From NCBI RefSeq assembly GCF_000733855.1, contig NZ_JPOJ01000001.1, positions 558,001 to 622,000 on the forward strand: a stretch of DNA of 64,000 nt, written 5' to 3'. This stretch comes from Methylomicrobium agile (GTDB taxonomy: Bacteria > Pseudomonadota > Gammaproteobacteria > Methylococcales > Methylomonadaceae). The position numbers and the translations under genes are program-made. How positions within the stretch are numbered: the stretch's first letter is position 1; every line of letters begins with the position of its first letter. Below the pieces are notes generated by a model. That model was given only the letters and a program-made list of their open reading frames with translations, ran no database searches and was not told the DNA's origin. Of this stretch, positions 8,771 through 17,219 are shown piece by piece.

Positions 8771-9436
8771 GTGAAATTTTCTAAAACCGGCTACTTTTTA
8801 ATCTCCGTTTGCACACTGATTACGGCCATGGCGGCGCTTAACCACGAGCGCCTTTCCGCCTTGGCAAACGACATATTCGCCTCGTTAATCGGTAACGAGG
8901 CATCATCCGAACCGCCCAAAGAAATCCAGAACGATGCCAACTCATCCCAAACCCCGGACCAGATAAAACAGCTGCTGCAACAAAAAGCCCTGGAAGCGAT
9001 GAATCCGCCTCCGCTCGAAACGGATAGCAAAGACCCTGAAGACTTGGAAGACTTGGAAACCATGGAAGAGGCCCTGAACGACTTTTATTCCTCCGAGGAC
9101 GAGCAGGACCGGGAATCGGCCCTGATGATCCTGGGCGAATACCCCGACCCTAAGGCCAAGGAAGCGATTCTTTATGCGCTGAACGATCCGGAAAACGCCG
9201 TGCGGGAGCAGGCGGTCAGCCAGATCGGCAATTGGGAAGACGAAAAAGAACGCCAGCAGATGCTGTTGACGGCCCTGCAGAACGATCATCCCGAAATCGT
9301 CGTTCTGGCGCTGGAATCGGTCGCCGAGATCGACGACCCGGCCTTGGCTCAAAAAATCAAGGAATTGAGCAACGATAAAAACGAAGACATCAGCGAAGCC
9401 GCGAAAGTCGCGCTGGATATGGCAGACTCGGAGTGA
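8771..9436 (+). CDS. HEAT-repeat protein with N-terminal membrane anchor or signal
   Basis: A 221-residue protein starting with GTG at 8771. Residues 6-24 are hydrophobic (TGYFLISVCTLITAMAAL) and may be a signal or anchor. A highly acidic linker (about 45-105, many D/E/Q) leads to HEAT/PBS-type helical repeats at 105-215 (SALMILGEYPDPKAKEAILYAL, AVREQAVSQIGNW; quoted in parts). Such repeats bind other proteins. The protein is strongly acidic overall. No partner is obvious; it is a single gene flanked by intergenic repeats. Confidence 0.65.
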   Translation: MKFSKTGYFLISVCTLITAMAALNHERLSALANDIFASLIGNEASSEPPKEIQNDANSSQTPDQIKQLLQQKALEAMNPPPLETDSKDPEDLEDLETMEEALNDFYSSEDEQDRESALMILGEYPDPKAKEAILYALNDPENAVREQAVSQIGNWEDEKERQQMLLTALQNDHPEIVVLALESVAEIDDPALAQKIKELSNDKNEDISEAAKVALDMADSE

Positions 9437-9539
9437 AACGGTTTTCCCGCGCCGTAAAGGTTCTTCTCCGGTCCGTTTCCGCTGTTCGGAAAGCGTATTG
9501 GGGTTCGTCGTTGCGCACTTCAAATACAATCAATCCTGT

Positions 9540-9660
9540 GTAGGATGGGTAGAGCGAAGCGAAACCCATCGTGCATAACCGTATCGTATAGTGATCGAGG
9601 TGAGGGAGGGCACCAATCAGACCATCCTCCGGCGGAACCGCTGGCGCGTTCCGCCCTACA
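9540..9660. repeat. Two intergenic repeats: GTAGGATGGGT element and a 30-bp hairpin
   Basis: At 9540-9575 lies GTAGGATGGGTAGAGCGAAG followed by CGAAACCCATC, a self-complementary unit of a type widespread in proteobacterial intergenic DNA. At 9631-9660 a hairpin (GGCGGAACC arm, GGTTCCGCC-like partner as CGCGTTCCGCC) has a near-identical copy at 15641-15670. The second hairpin ends 6 bp from the phzF stop codon and could terminate that minus-strand transcript. Confidence 0.6.
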
Positions 9661-9666
9661 TCATAT

Positions 9667-10578
9667 TCAATCCGGCAGGAATATGGAGCCTTGGGCAAAA
9701 ATTACCGCGCTGCCGCCGACCCGGAGGGTCAATTGCGCCTTGCTCTTGTGATCCATTTCGATGTTCAGTAGGCTGCGGCGCGAGCCCGCGTCGCCGCGGT
9801 CCACCGCGAAAGTGTGGGTGCCCTTGCGCGTATGTTCGAACGAGCACAGATAGGAGGCGAAGGCCGGCACCGCCGCGCCGACCGGCGGGTCGTCGTCGTG
9901 GCCGATATGCGGCCCGAGCAGGCGCAGGTTGAAATCCGAATCGGAATACGGCGTTTTCGGCGCGAACAGCAGGATTTCCTGCGCCGCGGTCTGGGGCGCC
10001 GCGGACCGGCTCCAGGCCGCGTAATCGAAGCGCGCCTTGCGCACCGTTTCGTACTTCCAGACCGGCACGATCAGGTACGGCATCCCGCAGGCGACCAATC
10101 GCGCCGAATATTTGATGTGGTCGAGATCGGCCTGCGGAATCGACAGCACGGACGCCAGTTCCTCGTCGTTCGGCGCAAAGCGGTCGACAATCGAAGAGAC
10201 CTTGTTCGTAAACTGCACGAACGCCGGCTTACCGTTTTCGGCCGTAATGTTCACCTCGACCGGCCCCGCATTCTGTTCGAACACGACCGGCGTGACCGGT
10301 GCGTCCAGCCTGATGTCGCCGCACAGGCCCAGCACGTAGGCGGCCGCAATGATCGGATGGCCGGCGAAGTCGACCTCGGCCTTCGGCGAAAACATCCTCA
10401 ATCGGCGCAGGTCGCCGCCGGGATGGAACACGAATGCGGTTTCCCACAGATTCAGCTCGTTCGCGATTTTCTGCATCGTCCGGTCGTCGAGCCCGTCCGC
10501 GTGCGGGAACACCGCAATTTGCGCACCGTTGAAAACCTCGCGGGTAAAGACGTCGGTAATATAATATTGATAATTCAT
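9667..10578 (-). CDS. PhzF family epimerase/isomerase-like protein
   Basis: A 303-residue protein with the PhzF/DapF-like fold. The N-terminus reads YYITDVFTREVFNGAQIAVF. The catalytic Glu lies in ANELNLWETAFVF (about residues 39-51), and the mirrored second-half signature DFAGHPIIAAAYVL follows (about 69-82). PhzF of phenazine synthesis isomerises trans-2,3-dihydro-3-hydroxyanthranilate, but most family members are of unknown function and no phenazine genes are present here. The start lies 3 bp after the nirD stop, so it is very likely the third gene of the nirBD operon. A role linked to nitrite assimilation is only contextual. Confidence 0.85.
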   Translation of the reverse strand: MNYQYYITDVFTREVFNGAQIAVFPHADGLDDRTMQKIANELNLWETAFVFHPGGDLRRLRMFSPKAEVDFAGHPIIAAAYVLGLCGDIRLDAPVTPVVFEQNAGPVEVNITAENGKPAFVQFTNKVSSIVDRFAPNDEELASVLSIPQADLDHIKYSARLVACGMPYLIVPVWKYETVRKARFDYAAWSRSAAPQTAAQEILLFAPKTPYSDSDFNLRLLGPHIGHDDDPPVGAAVPAFASYLCSFEHTRKGTHTFAVDRGDAGSRRSLLNIEMDHKSKAQLTLRVGGSAVIFAQGSIFLPD

Positions 10579-10581
10579 GCC

Positions 10582-10914
10582 TTAGCCTCCGACGCCGACT
10601 TCGACCCGGCCGTTTTCGATCCGGACCGGATAAACGGGCACCGATACCGCCGCGTCTTCCACGCAAACACCGGTCTCCAGGTTGAAATGCTGTTTATACA
10701 AGGGCGAGGCGACCACCGGCTGGCCGCCGAGATCGCCGATCATTCCGCGCGACAGCACATTCGCCCGGCCGATCGGATCGTAGTTGCCGACAGCAAACAG
10801 CGTCTTTTCTTTCGGCAGGTAAAAAATCGCCACCTGCCGTCCTTCCACCCTTGCGCAGATGCCCGAGTCGGGCTGCAGATCGTCCGCGCCGCATATATCG
10901 ATCCAATCGGTCAT
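10582..10914 (-). CDS. nirD: Nitrite reductase [NAD(P)H] small subunit NirD
   Basis: A 110-residue NirD. It has the Rieske-like beta fold without the iron-sulfur ligands (ICARVEGRQVAIFYLP, GDLGGQPVVASPLYKQHFNLETG; quoted in parts), as usual for the assimilatory small subunit. It pairs with NirB to reduce nitrite to ammonium in the cytoplasm. Its ATG overlaps the nirB stop by 4 nt (ATGA at 10911-10914), indicating translational coupling and equal stoichiometry. Confidence 0.93.
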   Translation of the reverse strand: MTDWIDICGADDLQPDSGICARVEGRQVAIFYLPKEKTLFAVGNYDPIGRANVLSRGMIGDLGGQPVVASPLYKQHFNLETGVCVEDAAVSVPVYPVRIENGRVEVGVGG

Positions 10915-13478
10915 TCCACCTCTCCCGTTACGGTTTCTGTTTCGGTTTCAACCCTCAATTTGAAATGCCTGCGTTCGTCCGCGAGCGCCGGCCGGAACTG
11001 GCCGCGCTCTTCCACGAACAGCACATTGTCGTCCTGCGCATCGCTGTTGATGAAATGGCGGAAGCGTTTCAGGCGCGTTTCGTCGTTGATCGTGGTTTTC
11101 CATTCGCATTGGTAAGTGTCGATCACGTGCTTCATCTGCTGTTCGAGCTGTTCGCAAATGCCGAGCCGGTCGTCGATGATCACCGACTTCAGATAGTCGA
11201 GGCCGCCCTCCATGTTTTCCATCCAGACCGAGGTCCGCTGCAGGCGGTCGGCGGTGCGCACGTAAAAAATCAGGAAGCGGTCGATCAGTTGGATTAGGGT
11301 TTCCTTGTCCAGCCCGGTCGCGAACAGGTCGGCATGGCGCGGCTTCATGCCGCCGTTGCCGCAAACGTACAGATTCCAGCCGGTTTCGGTCGCGATCACG
11401 CCGACGTCCTTGCCTTGCGCTTCGGCGCATTCACGGGTGCAGCCGGACACCGCGAACTTCAGTTTGTGCGGCGAACGCAGACCTTTGTAGCGGTTTTCGA
11501 GCTCGATCGCGAGGCCGACGCTGTCGTCGATCCCGTAACGGCACCAAGTACTGCCGACACAGGATTTGACCGTGCGCAGCGACTTGCCGTAGGCATGGCC
11601 GGATTCGAAACCGGCGTCGATCAGGTCCTTCCAGATCGGCGGCAATTGATCGACGCGCGCGCCGAACAGATCGACGCGCTGGCCGCCGGTGATCTTGGTG
11701 TAGAGCTGGTATTTTTTCGCGACTTCGCCGAGCGCGATCAACATGTCCGGCTTGACCTCGCCGCCGGTGATGCGCGGCACGACCGAATAGGTGCCGTCCT
11801 TTTGCATGTTCGCGAGGAAGGTGTCATTGGTGTCCTGGAGGCCGACATGCTCATTTTTCAGGATGTAGTCGTTCCAGTAAGAGGCCAGGATCGACCCGAC
11901 CGCCGGCTTGCAGATGTCGCAGCCCCGGCCCTTGCCGTATTTTTCGAGCAGTTCGTCGAAAGTCCGGATCTGCTTGACCATGACCAGGTTGTACAGATCC
12001 TGGCGGGTATAGGGAAAGTGCTCGCAGAGGTCGGTATTGACTTCGTAGCCGTGTTTCGAAAGCTCGGAATTCAACACCGACTTCAACAGCGCCGCGCAGC
12101 CGCCGCAGCCGGTCGAGGCTTTCGTTTCGGCTTTCAGGCCGGCGATCGTGGTGCAGCCGCCGTCGATCACTTTGCAGATGTCGCCTTTGGTCACGTTATA
12201 GCAGGAGCAGATCGTCGCGGACATCGGCAATGCGTCCGGCCCCAGGCCGACCGATTCGTCGGAGCGGCTCGGCAGAATCAGTGCGTCCGGATTTTCGGGC
12301 AGATCGATCCCGTTCAGGCAATATTGCAGCAGGGTGCCGTAGCCGGACGCATCGCCGACCAGCACCGCGCCGAGCAATTTTTTCTTGTCCCGGCTGACGA
12401 CCAAGCGTTTATAAACTTCGGCGGCGCCGTTTTGATAGGTATAAACCATCGCGCCCGGCGTCTTCGCATGGGCATCGCCGATGCTGGCCACGTCGACGCC
12501 CATCAGCTTCAGTTTGGTGCTCATGTCGGCGCCGGTAAAGCTGCCTTCGCCGGCGGTCAGGTCGGCGACGACTGTCCTTGCCATCGCATAGCCGGGCGCG
12601 ACCAGGCCGTAGATCATCCCGTTCCAGAGCGCGCATTCGCCGATCGCGTAAATGTCGGGATCGGAGGTCTTGCACTGATTGTCGATCACGATGCCGCCGC
12701 GCGGCCCCATCTCCAGCCCCGAGGCGCGCGCCAGTTCGTCGCGCGGGCGGATGCCGGCCGAAAACAGGATCAGGTCGGTTTCGAGCTCGGTGCCGTCCGC
12801 AAAACACATCTTATGCCGGCAGTGGTCTCCCTCCTTGATCACGCTGGTGTTCTTGCCGATGTGCACGGCCACGCCGAGCGCCTCGATCTTTTGCCGCAGC
12901 ATCGCGCCGCCGGCCTCGTCCAGCTGCACCGCCATCAGCCGCGGCGCGAATTCGACCACATGCGTTTCGAGACCCAGGTCGGTCAGCGCCTTGGCCGCCT
13001 CAAGCCCTAACAGGCCGCCGCCGATCACTACCCCGACCTTGCCGTCCTGCGCGGAAGCGGTGATCGCTTCCAGGTCCTCGATCGTGCGGTAAACGAAACA
13101 ATGAGGACGCTCATGCCCCGGCACCGGCGGCACGAACGGATAGGAGCCAGTCGCCAGGACCAGCTTATCGTAGGCAATGACGACGCCTTTCGCGGAAGTG
13201 ACCGTTTTGGCGGCGCGGTCGATGTGTGCGGCCTTATCGCCAAGGTGCAGGGTAATGCCGCTCCGTTCGAAGAAGCCTTCTTCGACCAGGGACAAGTCTT
13301 CGGCCGTCTTGCCGCTGAAGAACGAAGAGAGGTGCACCCGGTCGTAAGCCGCTCTCGGTTCTTCACAAAAAGTCACGATGTCATAATCGGCATGCTTGCC
13401 GCCGGAAACCAGGCCGGCCAGAAAATTCTGCCCTACCATACCGTTGCCGATTACGACGATGGTTTGTTTTGTACTCAT
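10911..13478 (-). CDS. nirB: Nitrite reductase [NAD(P)H] large subunit NirB
   Basis: An 855-residue assimilatory nitrite reductase. Order: FAD/NAD(P)-binding pyridine-nucleotide oxidoreductase domain (IVVIGNGMVGQNFLAGL at the N-terminus; VIGGGLLGLEAAKALTDLG near residue 150); BFD-type [2Fe-2S] region (CSCYNVTKGDIC ... GCGGC, about 410-460); a second cysteine pair (GRGCDICKPAVGS); then the sulfite/nitrite reductase core with the siroheme-[4Fe-4S] ligands C-x5-C (SCVGSTWC) and C-x3-C (SGCTRECAEA). It reduces nitrite to ammonium with six electrons. Start ATG 13476-13478 is preferred over an upstream codon because GAGGG precedes it. It is led by a sigma-54-like promoter and two NtrC-like palindromes. 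Confidence 0.96.
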   Translation of the reverse strand: MSTKQTIVVIGNGMVGQNFLAGLVSGGKHADYDIVTFCEEPRAAYDRVHLSSFFSGKTAEDLSLVEEGFFERSGITLHLGDKAAHIDRAAKTVTSAKGVVIAYDKLVLATGSYPFVPPVPGHERPHCFVYRTIEDLEAITASAQDGKVGVVIGGGLLGLEAAKALTDLGLETHVVEFAPRLMAVQLDEAGGAMLRQKIEALGVAVHIGKNTSVIKEGDHCRHKMCFADGTELETDLILFSAGIRPRDELARASGLEMGPRGGIVIDNQCKTSDPDIYAIGECALWNGMIYGLVAPGYAMARTVVADLTAGEGSFTGADMSTKLKLMGVDVASIGDAHAKTPGAMVYTYQNGAAEVYKRLVVSRDKKKLLGAVLVGDASGYGTLLQYCLNGIDLPENPDALILPSRSDESVGLGPDALPMSATICSCYNVTKGDICKVIDGGCTTIAGLKAETKASTGCGGCAALLKSVLNSELSKHGYEVNTDLCEHFPYTRQDLYNLVMVKQIRTFDELLEKYGKGRGCDICKPAVGSILASYWNDYILKNEHVGLQDTNDTFLANMQKDGTYSVVPRITGGEVKPDMLIALGEVAKKYQLYTKITGGQRVDLFGARVDQLPPIWKDLIDAGFESGHAYGKSLRTVKSCVGSTWCRYGIDDSVGLAIELENRYKGLRSPHKLKFAVSGCTRECAEAQGKDVGVIATETGWNLYVCGNGGMKPRHADLFATGLDKETLIQLIDRFLIFYVRTADRLQRTSVWMENMEGGLDYLKSVIIDDRLGICEQLEQQMKHVIDTYQCEWKTTINDETRLKRFRHFINSDAQDDNVLFVEERGQFRPALADERRHFKLRVETETETVTGEVE

Positions 13479-13520
13479 GGCACCCTCAATCAACAGGTTA
13501 ATGCTCAACAAACAAGAAAT

Positions 13521-13537
13521 AGCAAAATACGCGCCAT
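13521..13537 (-). promoter_or_regulatory. Sigma-54 (RpoN) promoter of nirBD-phzF
   Basis: Read on the minus strand: TGGCGC-GTATT-TTGCT, against the consensus TGGCAC-N5-TTGCW. The invariant GG and GC are present with exactly 10 nt between them. The GC lies about 44 bp before the nirB ATG, predicting a leader of about 30 nt. Two NtrC-like palindromes lie upstream. Confidence 0.7.
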
Positions 13538-13610
13538 TTTTTACATATCTCTGTTTTTTATGTGCATTTTATTAAACCTATCATCTTGCTAAAGAATTCC
13601 TACGCAAAAT

Positions 13611-13627
13611 TGCACGATAACAGTGCA
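13611..13627 (-). promoter_or_regulatory. NtrC-binding-site-like palindrome 1 upstream of nirB
   Basis: TGCACTGTTATCGTGCA on the minus strand: TGCAC and GTGCA half-sites separated by 7 nt, the spacing of the classic glnA NtrC sites. It lies about 100-115 bp upstream of the predicted transcript start, a typical enhancer position. Confidence 0.6.
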
Positions 13628-13651
13628 TCGATTCGGCGATCTCCCGCTTGG

Positions 13652-13668
13652 TACACCGTTATAGTGCA
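13652..13668 (-). promoter_or_regulatory. NtrC-binding-site-like palindrome 2 upstream of nirB
   Basis: TGCACTATAACGGTGTA on the minus strand: the same 5-7-5 layout with one mismatch in the right half-site. Centre-to-centre distance from palindrome 1 is 41 bp (about four helical turns), so two dimers would lie on the same face of the DNA. Confidence 0.55.
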
Positions 13669-13762
13669 CACCCATCGTGTTTAGTGCGAAAGCCGCAATC
13701 ACCTGAACGCTAAAAGGCAGGCCCGCCCGGAAAAATTCAGCATTGAAAAAACCGATATGAAC

Positions 13763-13831
13763 GTAGGGTGGATAAGCGAAGCGCATCCACCCATATTGTG
13801 CCGGTGGATGCGCTTCGCTTATCCACCCTAC
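13763..13831. repeat. Perfect long inverted repeat, 28-bp arms
   Basis: Arms 13763-13790 and 13804-13831 are exact reverse complements (beginning GTAGGGTGGATAAGCG), with a 13-nt loop. It lies 5 bp beyond the stop codon of the kinase/phosphatase gene and upstream of the nirB regulatory region. It may act as a bidirectional transcription barrier between the narK-kinase and nirBD units. No T-run. Confidence 0.75.
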
Positions 13832-13836
13832 TCATG

Positions 13837-15573
13837 TCAGTGCGCCGTCAGCAGGGAATACAGGGTCGCCAGGTTGGTGACGAGCAGGGCGATAGCCAGG
13901 ATCTTCCAGGCCAGCAGAGGATTTCGCTGCATCAACGGCAGGGCTTCCTCGGCGGCCAGAAAATTCGGGTTCGGGGTGGAAAGGTCGTAAAGAAATTCGG
14001 AAAGATCGTCGTAGCGGAATTCGTGCCGTATCGCCGTCGCTTTTTTCAGTGCGCCGTCGATCCAGAGCGGCACCATCGGATTACATTGGATGCTCGGCAC
14101 GTAGCGGAGCTTATCCAGATTCGCCTTATTCGGTTTTTCCGGCATCGACCGGCCGAACGGCAGCGCGCCGTTGATCATTTCGTAGGCGATCACACCGAGC
14201 GAAAACAGATCGGACTTGATCGTGCCGCGCCGGCCCAGGTGATATTCGGGCGCGGTATAGTTCAGCGTGCCGAGCGGGTTTTCGGCGCTGCCGTGATCGA
14301 GCGGCGTGATTTCGGCGATGCCGGCGATCTTGACCGAACCGAAGTCGATGATCTTGACAGTGCCGTGCCGGTCGAACATGATGTTTTCCGGCTTCAGGTC
14401 CTGATGCAGCATTTCCATCCGGTGAAACGCCCGCAGGCCCTGCGCGATCTGTTCGACGATTTTCCTGACCTCCCTGATCTCGGGCTGCGGGTTTGCCCGC
14501 ATCCATTCGGCCAAGGTCGGCCCTTCGAGGAATTCGGTTACATAATACAGACAGCTTTTATCGCGCTCGGAGCCGAGCGTTTTGACCACGTGCTCGCTGT
14601 GGATGCGCTTGCCGGCCCATTCCTCGTGCAGGAAATGTTCGATGTAATGGGTGTCGTCCTCATACAGCACGGAAGGCGTTTTCAGGATCATCCGGACGCC
14701 GGTTTCGGTATCGAAGGCGCGGTAAATCTGCGTGCGCTTGCTGGCGTGCATTTCCTCCTCGATCCGGTAGCCGTCCAGAATCATGCCCGGCTTCAAAGGC
14801 GGCGGAAACGGCCGCTGGCGGCGGTCGCGCAAAATCTCGTCTTCCCTGAGCAGCGGCAAGCCTTCGATCCGGAGCAACTGGCAGGTCAGGTTGTCGTCGC
14901 TCCGGTTGTCCGCCGCCTTTCTGATGATGCGGTTCGCGACGGCGGTCAAATCGCCGCCCTCCGTCAGCAATTCTTTTAAGGACTTCTCGTCGATAAAATC
15001 GTGCACGCCGTCGGTCGTCATCAGAAACAGATCGCCGCGCTTGAGCGGCAGCGCCTGATAATCGACTTCCAGGCGCGGCTCGATCCCCATCGCCCGATTC
15101 AGGTAGTTGCGTTCGCTGCCGGCCCGGACCCGGTGATCGCGGGTCAATTGTTCCAGATTTCCGTCCCGCAGCCGGTAGATCCGCGAATCGCCGACATGAA
15201 AAATATGCGCGGTGTTCGACTTCAACACGATCGCGCTGAGCGTGCTGACCATCCCGTGCGTCGCGTCGAAACGCCGCTGGCCCTGGCTGTGCAGCCAGGA
15301 ATTGATGGCCGAAAGAATCTTTTGTCCGGCGTATTTGACCGACCAGGAATCGGGCGTGCTGTAGTAATCGTCCAGAAACGCCGCGACGCAGCAATGGCTC
15401 GCTTCCCTGCCCGCATCGCAGCCGCTCATCCCGTCCGCAATCGCCGCCGCGATACCTTTATAGGTCAACTGATGATCTTCGGGAGCCAGCGAACCGACAA
15501 AATCCTGATTCTCCTCCTTGATGCCCCGATCGCTGGCATAGGCAACGCTGACGGTGAGTTTATTTGTCGACAT
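13837..15573 (-). CDS. Membrane-anchored PP2C phosphatase / Ser-Thr protein kinase fusion
   Basis: A 578-residue fusion. Residues 1-240 are a PP2C-type phosphatase (RGIKEENQDFVG, IADGMSGCDAGREAS, HVGDSRIYRL, MTTDGVHDFI, RSDDNLTC, supplying the metal-binding Asp residues). Residues 268-530 are a Hanks-type kinase: VRMILK with the ATP-site Lys, HQDLKPENI catalytic loop (HQD rather than HRD), DFGSVK, TLNYTAPEYHLG, KSDLFSLGVIAYEM. The glycine-rich loop is degenerate. A C-terminal hydrophobic segment (about 553-575) anchors it with the enzymatic parts in the cytoplasm. It lies between the nitrate transporter and nirB on the same strand, so a role in regulating nitrate uptake is plausible. Start ATG 15573 is chosen because the PP2C domain begins immediately after it. 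Confidence 0.9.
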   Translation of the reverse strand: MSTNKLTVSVAYASDRGIKEENQDFVGSLAPEDHQLTYKGIAAAIADGMSGCDAGREASHCCVAAFLDDYYSTPDSWSVKYAGQKILSAINSWLHSQGQRRFDATHGMVSTLSAIVLKSNTAHIFHVGDSRIYRLRDGNLEQLTRDHRVRAGSERNYLNRAMGIEPRLEVDYQALPLKRGDLFLMTTDGVHDFIDEKSLKELLTEGGDLTAVANRIIRKAADNRSDDNLTCQLLRIEGLPLLREDEILRDRRQRPFPPPLKPGMILDGYRIEEEMHASKRTQIYRAFDTETGVRMILKTPSVLYEDDTHYIEHFLHEEWAGKRIHSEHVVKTLGSERDKSCLYYVTEFLEGPTLAEWMRANPQPEIREVRKIVEQIAQGLRAFHRMEMLHQDLKPENIMFDRHGTVKIIDFGSVKIAGIAEITPLDHGSAENPLGTLNYTAPEYHLGRRGTIKSDLFSLGVIAYEMINGALPFGRSMPEKPNKANLDKLRYVPSIQCNPMVPLWIDGALKKATAIRHEFRYDDLSEFLYDLSTPNPNFLAAEEALPLMQRNPLLAWKILAIALLVTNLATLYSLLTAH

Positions 15574-15640
15574 AGGATTTTTAGGGCGGATGCCGACAGG
15601 CGATCCGCCAATTGGCAATCATCATTGGCTATCGGCATAC

Positions 15641-15670
15641 GGCGGAACCGCTATCGCGTTCCGCCTTACA
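15641..15670. repeat. 30-bp hairpin repeat, second copy
   Basis: Nearly identical to 9631-9660 (two or three substitutions). It lies 14 bp beyond the narK stop codon. Both copies sit just 3' of a minus-strand gene, which suggests a role as transcript end or stabiliser. Confidence 0.6.
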
Positions 15671-15684
15671 CTCGATAAGGATTA

Positions 15685-17163
15685 TCAATTAACCTCGATC
15701 ATCTCGACCGTGCCGTCTTCCAGCACCTCGGCCATGTGTCCCTTCGGCTCGTCGATGAACTGGACCGCGATCAGCACGAAGAACGCCACCGCGCCGATCG
15801 CCAGGAAAAACTCGGCCGGCGTCACGAACGACAGCACGGTCAGAAACACGACCCCGCCGACATTGCCGTAGGCGCCGACCATTCCGGCGATCTGGCCGGT
15901 CATCCGCCGCTTGATCAGCGGCACCATCGCGAAGACTGCGCCGCAGCCGGCCTGCACGAAAAAGGAGCAGGCCAGCGTTACGCCCACCGCCGCCGACACC
16001 GGCCAGTTCGAATTGATCTGCGACATGCACAAAAAGCCGATCAAAACGCCCGAAGCCACGATCGTCAACGACAGTTTACGGCCGAAACGGTCGCTGAACC
16101 AGCCGCCGCCCGGGCGCGCGACCATGTTCATGAACGCGAAGCTGCCGCCCAGAAGGCCCGCCTGCACCATCGTGACCCCCTGCGTTTCGTGAAAAGTATT
16201 GAAGAAGAACAGCGGCAGCATCGACACGACCGCCAGTTCGGAACCGAACGTGATCAGATAAGAGAGGTTCAGGATCGCGACCTGCTTGAACTTGTAGCGG
16301 TGAATTTCCTCGACCGGTTCGAACACGTGATCCTTGTTTACCTGAAAAATTTTGTAAACGTTGTATAAGAACAGAACCCAGACGAACGCATGAATGGCAT
16401 AGGCGATGTTGCCGGGCAGCATGTTCACGCCGGCCGGCGACAGCTTCCAGATCAGCAGCGACAAAGCCGCATACAGCGGAACCGTCATCCCGATATAAAA
16501 AATCAGGTCGCCGACGCCGGTCACTTCCATCGCGCCGGATTTTTTCGGCTTGAAATAAGTGGAGCCTTTCGGCGTGTCGGAGACGCTGAAATAATAAATG
16601 AAGGCATAGACCAGCGCGATCGCGCCGGTGCTGGCGACCGCATAACGCCAGCCTTCGTCGCCGCCGAACAGCAGCGCGATCAGCGGCAGCGCCCCCGAGG
16701 CCGCCGCCGAACCGAAGTTGCCCCAGCCGCCGTACACGCCCTCGGCAATGCCGATCTGCCGGGCCGGAAACCATTCGCCGACCATCCGGATCCCGATCAC
16801 GAAGCCCGCACCGATGAAACCCAGCAGAAAACGGGCCAGCGCCAGCTGCTCAAAGCTCTCCGCGAACGCGAACATAAAGCACGGAATGCTGCCCAGCCCC
16901 AACAAGAGCGAATAAGTCCGCTTGGGCCCGAACTTGTCGACCAGGATCCCGATCGCGATACGCGCCGGAATCGTCAAGGCAACGTTCAGGATCAGGATCG
17001 TCTTGATCTGGGAGTCGGTCAGATTCAGCGTCTTGCCGATCGCCAGCATCAGCGGCGCATGGCTGAACCAGACCACGAAGCTGATGAAAAACGCCAGCCA
17101 GGTCATATGAAGAATCTTCATTTTTCCCGAAAAGGACAATAGATTAAAGGTTGGATTCGACAT
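15685..17163 (-). CDS. narK: MFS nitrate/nitrite transporter (NarK/NasA, NNP family)
   Basis: A 492-residue protein with about 12 membrane helices. Nitrate-porter signatures are visible: RIAIGILVDKFGPKRTY, GAGFVIGIRMVGEWFP (nitrate-binding Arg region) and YGGWGNFGSAAA (first glycine-rich NS motif), plus AYGNVGGVVFLT (second). A central cytoplasmic insertion separates helices 6 and 7. It imports nitrate and/or nitrite for the downstream NirBD. The start is ATG 17161-17163; an extended upstream reading adds a Cys-rich non-membrane stretch and would cover the promoter. A sigma-54-like promoter lies about 42 bp upstream. Confidence 0.92.
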   Translation of the reverse strand: MSNPTFNLLSFSGKMKILHMTWLAFFISFVVWFSHAPLMLAIGKTLNLTDSQIKTILILNVALTIPARIAIGILVDKFGPKRTYSLLLGLGSIPCFMFAFAESFEQLALARFLLGFIGAGFVIGIRMVGEWFPARQIGIAEGVYGGWGNFGSAAASGALPLIALLFGGDEGWRYAVASTGAIALVYAFIYYFSVSDTPKGSTYFKPKKSGAMEVTGVGDLIFYIGMTVPLYAALSLLIWKLSPAGVNMLPGNIAYAIHAFVWVLFLYNVYKIFQVNKDHVFEPVEEIHRYKFKQVAILNLSYLITFGSELAVVSMLPLFFFNTFHETQGVTMVQAGLLGGSFAFMNMVARPGGGWFSDRFGRKLSLTIVASGVLIGFLCMSQINSNWPVSAAVGVTLACSFFVQAGCGAVFAMVPLIKRRMTGQIAGMVGAYGNVGGVVFLTVLSFVTPAEFFLAIGAVAFFVLIAVQFIDEPKGHMAEVLEDGTVEMIEVN

Positions 17164-17202
17164 GATGAATGCTCTGCAGAAATCGAAGAAGTGCTCCTGC
17201 AC

Positions 17203-17219
17203 AAGCAGGATGCATGCCA
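17203..17219 (-). promoter_or_regulatory. Sigma-54-like promoter of narK
   Basis: Minus strand TGGCAT-GCATC-CTGCTT: the invariant GG and GC are 10 nt apart, with one mismatch in each half to TGGCAC/TTGC. The GC lies about 42 bp before the ATG, essentially the same geometry as at nirB. Possible NtrC half-sites (GCACCA) occur at 17283-17288 and 17314-17319, but neither forms a good palindrome. Confidence 0.5.

Noticed and set aside
11334-13010. A 558-codon plus-strand frame opposite nirB
   Set aside because: An antisense shadow of nirB with biased composition.
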